This document shows positions 36,195-44,900 of a DNA stretch of 64,000 nucleotides, piece after piece. The translations under genes and the position numbers were made by a program. How positions within the stretch are numbered: position 1 is the stretch's first letter; the number at the start of each line of letters is the position of its first letter. The stretch comes from Nakamurella deserti (GTDB lineage: Bacteria; Actinomycetota; Actinomycetes; Mycobacteriales; Nakamurellaceae), in NCBI RefSeq assembly GCF_003260015.1, contig NZ_QCXS01000002.1:124001-188000 (forward strand). Direction: 5' to 3'. The notes under the pieces are model-generated. The model ran no database searches. It worked only from the letters and a program-made list of their open reading frames with translations, and was not told the DNA's origin.

Positions 36195-36884
36195 GTGATC
36201 CACGAGGTGGACGTGGCGCTGCGCGCGCTGATCGAACGCGACGCCGCCGACGGTGCCCAGGTCGAGGTGGTCTTCGACGCGCCGACCAAGGAGTGGTCCA
36301 GCCGCCGCAACGTGCCCACCGTCGACGTCTACCTCTACGACATCCGGGAGGACCTACGCCGCCGGGAACGGGGGCTGGTCAACGAGTACCGCGACGGCCA
36401 GGTGGCCGCCCGGCGGCTGCCGCCCCGCTGGTTCAAGCTGTCCTACCTGGTGACCGCGTGGACGCAGCGACCCGAGGACGAGCACCGGCTGCTGTCCACG
36501 CTGCTGGCCTGCTTCCTGCGCCACGAGGCGCTGCCCGCGGAATTCGTCACCGGACCGCTCGGTGAGCTCGGACTGCCGGTGCCGGTGAGCATCGGACTGC
36601 CGCCGCCGGAGGACCGTTCCTTCGCCGACGTCTGGACCGCGCTCGGCGGCGAGCTCAAGCCGTCGCTGGACGTGGTGATCAGCGCACCGACCGACACCGG
36701 CCGGCGGTTCGAGGCCGGCCCGCCGGTGGACGCGCCCGTCACGCTGTCCGTCGGCGGCACCACGGACTGGCCTCCTCGGGAGACCCGCGACGGCGCCGCC
36801 CGTCGCGCCGTCCGCGACACCCCCGTCCCCGTCGCTCCGGCACCGTCTCGGCGCCGCCGGGCCCGCTCCGGGGAGACGTCGTGA
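36195..36884 (+). CDS. DUF4255 eCIS cap/terminator protein (Pvc16/Afp16-like)
   Basis: A 229-residue DUF4255 protein; in studied contractile particles this family caps the tube and ends assembly. Conserved features are the N-terminal VDVALRALIERD, VDVYLYDIREDLRRRE, the WFKLSYLVTAWTQRPEDEHRLL block and LPVPVSIGLPPPEDRSF. The C-terminal 35 residues are basic and disordered. The GTG start at 36195 is weakly supported, but homology begins there. Its stop overlaps the AAA+ gene start. Confidence 0.88.
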   Translation: MIHEVDVALRALIERDAADGAQVEVVFDAPTKEWSSRRNVPTVDVYLYDIREDLRRRERGLVNEYRDGQVAARRLPPRWFKLSYLVTAWTQRPEDEHRLLSTLLACFLRHEALPAEFVTGPLGELGLPVPVSIGLPPPEDRSFADVWTALGGELKPSLDVVISAPTDTGRRFEAGPPVDAPVTLSVGGTTDWPPRETRDGAARRAVRDTPVPVAPAPSRRRRARSGETS

Positions 36885-38929
36885 GCAGGCCAGGGGACGA
36901 CTTCCTCACCGGTCGGCTCGCCGACCTCCAGGCCCGGGTCCGGCAGCTGGTCGAGCACCGCCGGCGCGGCGACCCGCACCCGGACGACCCGTTCCGGGGG
37001 CTGTACCTGGGCGACGACGCGGTCGACCAGCTGCTCGTCCCGCCGGAGGCCGACCCACCCGCGGCGGGGCACGCGGTCCCGGTGGCCGCCGCCGCGCCGC
37101 GATCCCGGCTAAGCCGGTTGTCCGACGCCGCCGGACTGGACGACACGGACGTCGACCTGGTGCTGGTCGCCGCGCTGCCCGACCTGGACAGCCGCTACGA
37201 ACGGCTCTACGGCTACCTCAACGACGACGTCACGCGCCGCCGCGTCTCGATCGGGACCGCCCTCGTGCTGGTCGGTCTCGCGGTCGACGCCGCGCCGGCG
37301 CGCGCCCGCCTGCTGCCCGGCGGTCCGCTCGTCGACCGTGGTCTCGTGCTCGTCGACGACGCCGACCGGCCGTTCCCGACCCGGGCGCTGCGGGTCCCCG
37401 ACCGGGTCACCGCGCACCTGCTCGGTGACGACGCCGCCGACCCGCACCTGGCCGACGTGCTGGTCGACCTGCAGCCGTTCCGCGGACCGGTGGCGGAGCG
37501 GCTGGCCGACGCCCTCGCGGCGGGGCGCCGGTTGTTCCACCTGCGAGAGCAGGGCGCCGGGGTGGGCTCCGCCGCGGCCGCCGCGGCGTTGACCGCCACC
37601 GGCCGGCGGGCGCTCGGCGTCGACCTCGGCCGGCTCCGGTCCGCTCCCGACGTCGCCGCCCTGATCACCGTTCTCGGCCGGGAGGCGCTGCTCCGTGGGG
37701 CCGGGGTGGTGGCCGGGCCGGTGGACGTGCTCGCCGGATCCGATCTGGACGCGGTGCGCCGGCTCGCCGATCTGCGCGTCCCGGTGGTCCTGGTGGGGAC
37801 CGGCACCTGGGACCCGCACTGGTCCACCTCCGTGCCCACCGCGTTCGACGTCCCCATCCTCACCCCGGCGGAACGCCGGAGCGTCTGGCTGCGAGCGCTG
37901 GACGACCTCCCGGACGCCGCTGCGCCCACGGTCGAGGCGGTCCCGGTCCACTTCGTGCTGGGGCCCCGGCAGATCGCGCAGGCGGTCCGGGCGGCGGCCT
38001 CAGGAGGCGTCGCCGACGGTGCGGTCCGGCTCGACGCGGCCGGCCTCCGGCGCGGCGCCCGCAGCCAGAACGCGGCGGGCCTGGAGCGGCTGGCCCGGCG
38101 CGTCGAGCCCGTGGTGGGGTGGGACGACATCGTTCTGCCCGACGCAGCTCTCGGGCAACTGCGCGAGCTGACGTCCCGCGCCCGGCACCGCGACCGGGTG
38201 CTGCTGGAGTGGGGGATGCGGCCCGGCGGCGGCCGCGGCCGCGGGGTCACCGCCCTCTTCGCCGGCGACTCGGGCACCGGGAAGACGATGTCGGCCGAGG
38301 TGATCGCGCACGACCTCGGTCTGGACCTGTACACGGTGAACCTCGCCACCGTGGTGGACAAGTACATCGGCGAGACCGAGAAGAACCTCGAGCGCATCTT
38401 CGCCGAGGCCGACGGCGTCAACGCGGTGCTGCTGTTCGACGAGGCGGACGCCATCTTCGGCAAGCGCAGCGAGGTGCGCGACGCCCACGACCGCTACGCC
38501 AACATCGAGAGCGCCTACCTGCTCCAGCGGATGGAGACCTTCGACGGGCTGGCCGTGCTGTCGACGAACCTGCGGTCCAACATCGACGACGCGTTCACCC
38601 GGCGGCTGGACATGATCGTGGACTTCCCGGCACCCGACGAGACGAGCCGGCTGGCCATCTGGGAGCGCTGTCTCGTCCCGCCGCTGCCGTGCGACCCGGA
38701 CCTCGACCTCGCCTTCTGCGCCCGCGCCTTCACGCTGTCGGGCGGCAACATCCGCTCCGCCGCCATCACGGCCGCGTACCTCGCGGCGGGCGGGGAGGGT
38801 GTGCTCGGGATGGCGGAGCTGATCGCGGCCGTCCAGCAGGAGTACCGCAAACTCGGCCGGCTCGTGCTGGAGCGCGAGTTCGGGCCCTACCTGGCCGGTG
38901 CCGGTGTCACCCCGGGGAGGGACCGATGA
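36881..38929 (+). CDS. eCIS AAA+ ATPase (Pvc15/Afp15-like)
   Basis: A 682-residue AAA+ ATPase of the type found in every eCIS locus, thought to help assemble or load the particle. The C-terminal AAA+ module has Walker A AGDSGTGKTMSAEV (about residue 461), Walker B LLFDEADAIFGKR (about 516), and sensor/arginine-finger elements (STNLRSNIDDAFTRRLD). The N-terminal 400 residues are an Arg/Asp/Leu-rich helical region with a second, degenerate ATPase-like part. GTG start overlaps the DUF4255 stop; its stop overlaps the next gene. Confidence 0.92.
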   Translation: MSRPGDDFLTGRLADLQARVRQLVEHRRRGDPHPDDPFRGLYLGDDAVDQLLVPPEADPPAAGHAVPVAAAAPRSRLSRLSDAAGLDDTDVDLVLVAALPDLDSRYERLYGYLNDDVTRRRVSIGTALVLVGLAVDAAPARARLLPGGPLVDRGLVLVDDADRPFPTRALRVPDRVTAHLLGDDAADPHLADVLVDLQPFRGPVAERLADALAAGRRLFHLREQGAGVGSAAAAAALTATGRRALGVDLGRLRSAPDVAALITVLGREALLRGAGVVAGPVDVLAGSDLDAVRRLADLRVPVVLVGTGTWDPHWSTSVPTAFDVPILTPAERRSVWLRALDDLPDAAAPTVEAVPVHFVLGPRQIAQAVRAAASGGVADGAVRLDAAGLRRGARSQNAAGLERLARRVEPVVGWDDIVLPDAALGQLRELTSRARHRDRVLLEWGMRPGGGRGRGVTALFAGDSGTGKTMSAEVIAHDLGLDLYTVNLATVVDKYIGETEKNLERIFAEADGVNAVLLFDEADAIFGKRSEVRDAHDRYANIESAYLLQRMETFDGLAVLSTNLRSNIDDAFTRRLDMIVDFPAPDETSRLAIWERCLVPPLPCDPDLDLAFCARAFTLSGGNIRSAAITAAYLAAGGEGVLGMAELIAAVQQEYRKLGRLVLEREFGPYLAGAGVTPGRDR

Positions 38930-41052
38930 ACCACAAGCTCTGCACCCAGTGCGGCGAGCGCAACGAGCCGACCGCCGAGTTCTGCGTGGCGTGCCTCGCT
39001 TTCCTGCCGTGGTCCGGGAGCGACGCGGACGACACCGTCGCCGACAGCGGGGTGACCGCCCCGGCGGTCGGTGCCGCACCCCGATCCGGCGACGCCACCA
39101 CGGTGCTCGACCTGCGGGCGCCGACCGGGCCGACCCGGCACCCGGTCGCGGGGGCGGGAGCAGTGCCCGGGCCGGTCGCGGGGATGCCGCCGACGGACCG
39201 GACGGCGGATCGCCCGTCCGCCCCCGCGCCGGCGACCCGGTCCACGTCCGTCGAGCCGCTTCGGGTCTCCGTCGACGCTCCCGAGACCCTGCTACCCCCC
39301 GACGGGGCGCCGGCCGTCGTGACGGCCCGGCTGTTCAACGCCTCCGGCATCGTGGACGGCTTCGCGGTGGAGCTGCTGCGACCTCCGCCGTGGGTCACCC
39401 TGCGCCCCGTCGAGGTGCGGCTGATGCCCGACGCCACCGCCGATCTCGCGGTGCAGCTGCACCCGGTGCCCGCCGCGGTCGCCCCCGCCGGGCGGCACCG
39501 GCTCGCCCTGCGGATCCGGTCGGCCGCCGACCCCTCGGTGTCGGTACCGCTGCCCGTGGTGCTGGTGGTGCCGCCCAACCACGCCCCGCTCACGCTGTCC
39601 GCCGAGCCGTCGGTGGTCCGGGTCCGCGACGGTGCCGAGGCGACCCTGGTGGTGACGGTGGACAACGCCGCCGGGAACGCCGAACGGCGGGCGGTGCTGC
39701 GCGGCACGGACCCGGAACGTCTGGTGCGGTTCGGGTTCCGGCCGCCCGCCGTCGACGTCGCCCCCGGCGGCCGCGCGCACGTCCGGGTGTCGGTCACCGC
39801 GCCGGCGCCGGAGCCGGGACGGGAACTGAGCCGCATGCTGACGTTGGCGGTGGACGGGCCCGGCCGCCCGGTCACGGTCACCCTGCTGCAGTCCGCGTCC
39901 GCGGCGCCGGTCGACCGGCCCTACGAACTGGAGCTCACCCCACAGCTGCTCCGGCTGCGCGACACCGGCTACGGGCGGGTCCGTGTGGTGGTGGACAACA
40001 AGGCCGGGGTGCGCCCGTTGCGGATCACCCTGACGGCCGCCGACCCGGAGTCCAGCCTGCGGTTCGCCTTCCGGCCGCCCGTGGTCGACGTCCCCCGGGG
40101 TGGCGAGGCCGGCGCCGAACTGCACCTCGAGGCGGCGCCGCCCGGGCCGGGCCAGGAGGTCCACCGGCCGTACACCGTCACCGGTTGGGACGGCGAGCGG
40201 GAGATCGGTGTCGAGGGGGCGCTCGTGCTGAGCACGTCACCGCCGCCGCCGGACCGGCCGCTGGCCGTCCGCCTGGACCCCAGCGTGGTCCGGGTCCGGG
40301 ACGCGAGCTCCGGGGAGCTCGCAGTCGTCGCCGACAACCGCGGCGGCGGCCGGAGCCGCAGCGTGACCTTCGGCGCCTTCGACCCCGAGCGGACGATGCG
40401 GTTCGAGTTCCGGCCACCCTCGGTCGCCGTGCCGGCGGGCGCCGCGGCCACGGTGGCGCTGCGGGTCTCGGCACCCCGGGGTGCGGGTGGCGAGCAGGCG
40501 GCGCGACCGTTCACGGTGGTGGCCACCGACGGTGCGGCGGAAACCGAAGCGCCGGGCAGCTTCATCCAGGAGTTCTCCGACCGCCGGCCGCTGTGGCGCT
40601 CGGTCCTGACGGTCGGCGGCGGTGCGCTGGCGGTGGCCGGCGCGTTCCTGCCCTGGCACGTCGGCGCCGGCGTCGACGTTCCGTCGGAGACCGGCATCCC
40701 GGTGGGGAGCGAGATCACCGGCGTGGAGTGGGGTCTGCCCACCGTCGAGGTGGCCGCCGGGAACACCGACGTGGGGCTCGCACTGCCCGACCTGCCCGAC
40801 CAGGTGGACCCGTTCGTCTCGGCCGGTGCGGTGCTGATGCTGCTGGCCGTGCTGGCCGTGTTCGGACGGCTCGGCCCCACCGGGCGGCTGACCCGGGTGT
40901 CCGCGCTGCTGGCGCTGCTGCTGCTCGGAGGCTTCCTGGTCGCGGCCGCCCTGGTGCCGGACACCGGACGGCTGGGGATCGGCGGCATCCTCGCGGCCGT
41001 GGGGTGTGTGGCGATGTTCACCGGTGGCCTCCTGGCGCGGCCCCGCCGCTGA
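38926..41052 (+). CDS. Zinc-ribbon multi-Ig membrane protein of the eCIS locus
   Basis: A 708-residue protein starting with a zinc ribbon (CTQC, x10, CVAC, then LAFLPW). After a Pro/Ala/Thr linker come one divergent Ig-like domain (about 105-215) and three tandem, closely related Ig-like domains of about 115 residues. Each contains a variant of PSVVRVRD, VDNxAG and a FRPPxVDV motif. The C-terminal 170 residues hold four or five hydrophobic segments. The ATG overlaps the AAA+ stop (ATGA). Topology is unclear: the Ig domains precede the membrane segments and no signal peptide is visible, so they may be cytoplasmic and could tether the particle. Confidence 0.75.
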   Translation: MNHKLCTQCGERNEPTAEFCVACLAFLPWSGSDADDTVADSGVTAPAVGAAPRSGDATTVLDLRAPTGPTRHPVAGAGAVPGPVAGMPPTDRTADRPSAPAPATRSTSVEPLRVSVDAPETLLPPDGAPAVVTARLFNASGIVDGFAVELLRPPPWVTLRPVEVRLMPDATADLAVQLHPVPAAVAPAGRHRLALRIRSAADPSVSVPLPVVLVVPPNHAPLTLSAEPSVVRVRDGAEATLVVTVDNAAGNAERRAVLRGTDPERLVRFGFRPPAVDVAPGGRAHVRVSVTAPAPEPGRELSRMLTLAVDGPGRPVTVTLLQSASAAPVDRPYELELTPQLLRLRDTGYGRVRVVVDNKAGVRPLRITLTAADPESSLRFAFRPPVVDVPRGGEAGAELHLEAAPPGPGQEVHRPYTVTGWDGEREIGVEGALVLSTSPPPPDRPLAVRLDPSVVRVRDASSGELAVVADNRGGGRSRSVTFGAFDPERTMRFEFRPPSVAVPAGAAATVALRVSAPRGAGGEQAARPFTVVATDGAAETEAPGSFIQEFSDRRPLWRSVLTVGGGALAVAGAFLPWHVGAGVDVPSETGIPVGSEITGVEWGLPTVEVAAGNTDVGLALPDLPDQVDPFVSAGAVLMLLAVLAVFGRLGPTGRLTRVSALLALLLLGGFLVAAALVPDTGRLGIGGILAAVGCVAMFTGGLLARPRR

Positions 41053-41161
41053 CGGTTGCCCCATCGGGCACCGCCGTCCGCCCCCGGGGACGGTCGTCGG
41101 ACCCCTGCCCGGGCACCGTGCCGGTGACAGCATCGACCCGTCACCTCGGGAAGGCCTCGCC

Positions 41162-41926
41162 ATGCGCACCCACTCGCACGACGCGGAGGAATCCGCACTG
41201 CGGCCTCGAGCCGCCCGGCTGGACACCGCGCCGCCGTCCGCGGCCGCGCGGGCCGCCGCCACCGGACATCGCGAGGTGCTCGACCCCGCGGGTGTTCTCG
41301 GCCTGCAGCGGGCCGCCGGCAACGCCGGCGTGGGTGCCGCGCTGGCCGAGGAACGGTCACCGGTGCACGAGGTGATCGGGTCGGGCGGCGGCAGTCCGCT
41401 GCCGCCGGACGTGCAGGCCGAGATGCAGACCCGGCTCGGGCACGACTTCGGTGACGTCCGCGTCCACACCGACGGCCGGGCGCACGAGTCCGCCCGCTCG
41501 GTCAACGCCCACGCCTACACCGTGGGGAGCAACGTGGTGTTCCAGCGGGACGCCTACGACCCGACCAGTACCGCGGGCAAGACGATGCTCGCCCACGAGC
41601 TCACCCATGTCGTCCAGCAGCGCAGCGGACCCGTGGACGGCACCCCTACCGGTGGCGGTATCCGGGTCAGCGACCCCGGGGACCGCTTCGAACGGGAGGC
41701 GGCGGCGAACGCGGAGCGGGTGATGTCCGTGCCGGCGCCTGCTGCGGCACCTGCGGTGTCGCCCGGCGCGGCCGCGGTGCAACGGGCGGAGGAGGACGAG
41801 GACGTCGCCGCCGGGTCCGCCCAGGGCACGTCCGTGCAGCGTGCGGAGGAGCCGGAGGAGGAGACCGCGCAGGGCGCGTTCGTCCAGCGGGCCGAAGCCC
41901 CGGAGGAGCAGGAGCAGGCGGACTGA
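41162..41926 (+). CDS. DUF4157 protein with HELTH motif
   Basis: A 254-residue eCIS-associated DUF4157 protein. The N-terminal motif LGLQRAAGN (46-54) is shared with the next gene. The DUF4157 domain (about 75-155) has GHDFGDVRVHTD, NAHAYTVGSNVVF and AHELTHVVQQ, whose HELTH (145-149) is a metalloprotease-like zinc motif. The acidic tail holds three VQRAE repeats. Family members are proposed cargo or cargo-processing factors. ATG 41162 follows GGGAAGGCC. Confidence 0.9.
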   Translation: MRTHSHDAEESALRPRAARLDTAPPSAAARAAATGHREVLDPAGVLGLQRAAGNAGVGAALAEERSPVHEVIGSGGGSPLPPDVQAEMQTRLGHDFGDVRVHTDGRAHESARSVNAHAYTVGSNVVFQRDAYDPTSTAGKTMLAHELTHVVQQRSGPVDGTPTGGGIRVSDPGDRFEREAAANAERVMSVPAPAAAPAVSPGAAAVQRAEEDEDVAAGSAQGTSVQRAEEPEEETAQGAFVQRAEAPEEQEQAD

Positions 41927-41951
41927 CCGGACCGCACCCGGAGGCGCCCGA

Positions 41952-41969
41952 ATGAGCGACGTACGGTGA
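41952..41969 (+). other. Five-codon leader ORF coupled to the effector gene
   Basis: ATG 41952 lies 7 nt after GGAGG (41940-41944) and encodes MSDVR. Its TGA (41967-41969) overlaps the GTG start of the 1300-residue gene by 4 nt, while that GTG has no good ribosome-binding site of its own. It looks like a translation-coupling leader. A frameshifted true N-terminus is the alternative. Confidence 0.45.
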
Positions 41970-44900
41970 CCGGCGGTTCCCGGTCGACGCCCGGTTCCCG
42001 AGCCGCGGCCGCCGACGCGCTGTCCGCGGCGCGCCGCAGGGCCGCGCCGGCCCGACCCGCGGCCGCCCCCGGCGGCATGCTGGGTCTCCAGCGCGCCGCC
42101 GGCAACGCGGCGGTGGGCGCGCTGCTGCGCGCCCGCCTGATGTCCCCGGGAGACGCCGCCCTCGCCGACATCGACGTCGCCCTCCGGGAGCTCAGGCGCG
42201 ACGAGCCCGCGATCGAGCCCGTCGAGACCGGGCTGAAGGCCGCCAAGGCGGCCGGTGTCCCGGTGGACCTCGAAGGACAGAAACCGCCGCCCGCCGCGCT
42301 GGCCGTCACCACCACCGGGTTCGGGCCGGCCGCGGTCGCGGCGAAGAAGCCGGTGCCACCCCCGAAGCCGGTACCGGCCGTGAGCCCACTCGGCAAGGCG
42401 GGGGCCGGGAAGGCGCCGCGCGGCCGCGCCGGCGGCGCCGCGGCCGCCCCGCCGCCCCGGACACCGGCGGTCGTCGACGGGCCGGCCGCCGGGTTCGGCG
42501 ACCTGCGGCTCCGGCCGCCGACCCCGCCACCGGGCGTCCGCCCCGAGCAGGATCCCGCCTTCACCGCCGTCACCGGCTCGGTCAAGCGGGTGGCCGCGGC
42601 CGCGCGAACCCATCCGCCGGCGGCCGCCAAGGCGGGGGAGGCGCAGGCCGCCGCGGTCCCGCCCGCCGGTGACGTGGCCGGGCAGGCCAAGGCCGCCAAG
42701 GCGGACGCGATGGACGCGCAACAGCCCGGGACCTTCGACAAACAGGCCTTCGTCGCCGCGGTCAAGACCGCCATCGAGGCGAAGTCGCCGAAGACCCTGA
42801 AGGAGGCCGACGACTACCACGGGTCGGGCAAGGCCGGTGAGGTCAAGGGCGCCGTCAAGGGTCTCGTGACGCAGGGCAAGGACGGCCAGACCAGGGACAT
42901 CGCGGCCGCCACCGCGGCGCCGCCCGACGCGTCGAAGGCGGTGCCCAAGCCGGTCGTTCCGATGGCTCCCGAGGAGCCTGGTCACGCACCAACGGTGCCG
43001 GCGGCCGGCGCGGTGCCGAAACCGGCCCCGGCCGACCAGACCAACCTCGCCGCCGGGAAGCACCAGGCCAACCAGGAGATGGCCGAGGGAGAGGTCTCGG
43101 AGACCCAGCTCGCGCAGTCGGGGGAGCCGCAGTTCGAGCAGGCGCTGGCCGACAAGAAGGAGGCGGCCGCGCACGCCGACACCGCGCCGGCGGCGTTCCG
43201 CGCGCAGGAGAAGGAGGTCCTCGCCCAGCACCGCACCGACGCCGCGGCCGAGACGGGGGCGGGGGTGGCCGGGATGCAGTCGGCCAAGGGCGCGGCCCTG
43301 GCGAAACTGGTGGCGGACAAGGGGAAGACGAAGTCGAAGGACGAGGCCAGACGGGCCGAGGTCACGGGGCGCATCGACCAGATCTTCACCGCCACCGAGG
43401 CGGACGTGAAGAAGCTGCTCGACGGCATCGACCCGAAGGTGGAGGCGGCGTTCGAGAACGGGGAGGCCGCCGCCCGCGCGGCGTTCGAGCGGTTCGTCGC
43501 CGCCAAGATGTCGGCCTACAAGAAGGACCGCTACGGCGGCTGGCTCGGCGGGTTGCGGTGGGCCAAGGACAAGCTGCTCGGGATGCCCGACAAGGTCAAC
43601 GAGTTCTACACCGCCGGGCGGGAGCTGTACCTCAAGCAGATGGACGCCGTCATCTCCCGCGTCGCCGACATCGTGGGCAACGACCTCACCGCCGCCAAAC
43701 GCCGGATCGCCCAGGGGCGGTCCGAGATCGCCGTCTACGTCAAGGGTCTACCGAGGGACCTGCAGAAGGTCGGCGCCGAGGCGTCGCAGGCGATCGGGGA
43801 GCGGTTCCAGCAGTTGGAGAGCGACGTCGACGCCAAGCAGGAGGCCGTCGTCGACACGCTCGCGACGAAGTACGTCGAGTCCCGGAAGGGGCTGGACGAG
43901 CGGATCGAGGCGCTGCAGGCGGAGAACAAGGGGCTCGTCGACAAGGCCATCGGCGCCATCAAGGCGGTGATCAACACCATCCGCGAACTGGCGGCGATGC
44001 TGAAGAACGTCCTGTCGCGGGTGGCCGGGGTGGTCGGCGACATCATCAAGGCGCCGGTGGCCTTCCTCGGCAACCTCATCGCGGGCGTCAAGGGCGGCAT
44101 CCTGAAATTCGCCGACAACATCCTCGACCACCTGCGCAAGGGCCTGATGAGCTGGCTGTTCGGCGCGCTGGCCGAGGGCGGTGTCGAGATCCCCGACAAG
44201 CTCGACGTCCGCGGCGTCGTCAAGCTGCTGGCGTCGCTGTTCGGATTGACCTGGACCAACATCCGCAACCGGCTGGTCCGCAAGATCGGCGAGAAGGCGA
44301 TGACGGCCGCCGAGAAGGGCGTCGCCATCTTCCAGATCATCCGCACCGAGGGTGTGGCCGGACTCTGGCAGATGCTGGTCGAGAAGCTCGGCGACATCAA
44401 GGAGATGATCCTCGAGCAGGTCAGGGATTTCGTCGTCACCAGGATCATCACGGCCGGGATCACCTGGCTGATCGGGCTTCTCAACCCGGCGGCGGCGTTC
44501 ATCAAGGCCTGCAAGCTGATCTACGACGTGGTCATGTTCTTCGTCAACAACGCCGGCCGCATCCTGAAGTTCGTCAACACCGTCATCGACTCGGTCGCCG
44601 ACATCGTCCGCGGCAACGTCGGCGGCGTGGTCACCAGGATCAACGACGTCCTCGGGCAGATGGTGCCCATCCTCATCGGATTCCTCGCCAGCGTCATCGG
44701 TCTCGGGGGCATCGGCGAGAAGATCCGGGCGATCGTGCAGAAGCTGCAGAAGCCGGTCAACAAGGCCCTGGATCTCGTCATCACGACCGGGCTGAAGCTG
44801 GCCGGCCCGTTGATCCGTGGCCTGGCCGGCGTCAGCGGGAGGGTGAAGGCGAAGATCGCGGCCGGGAAGGCCTGGGTGAAGGGGAAGGTGGCGGCGGGGA

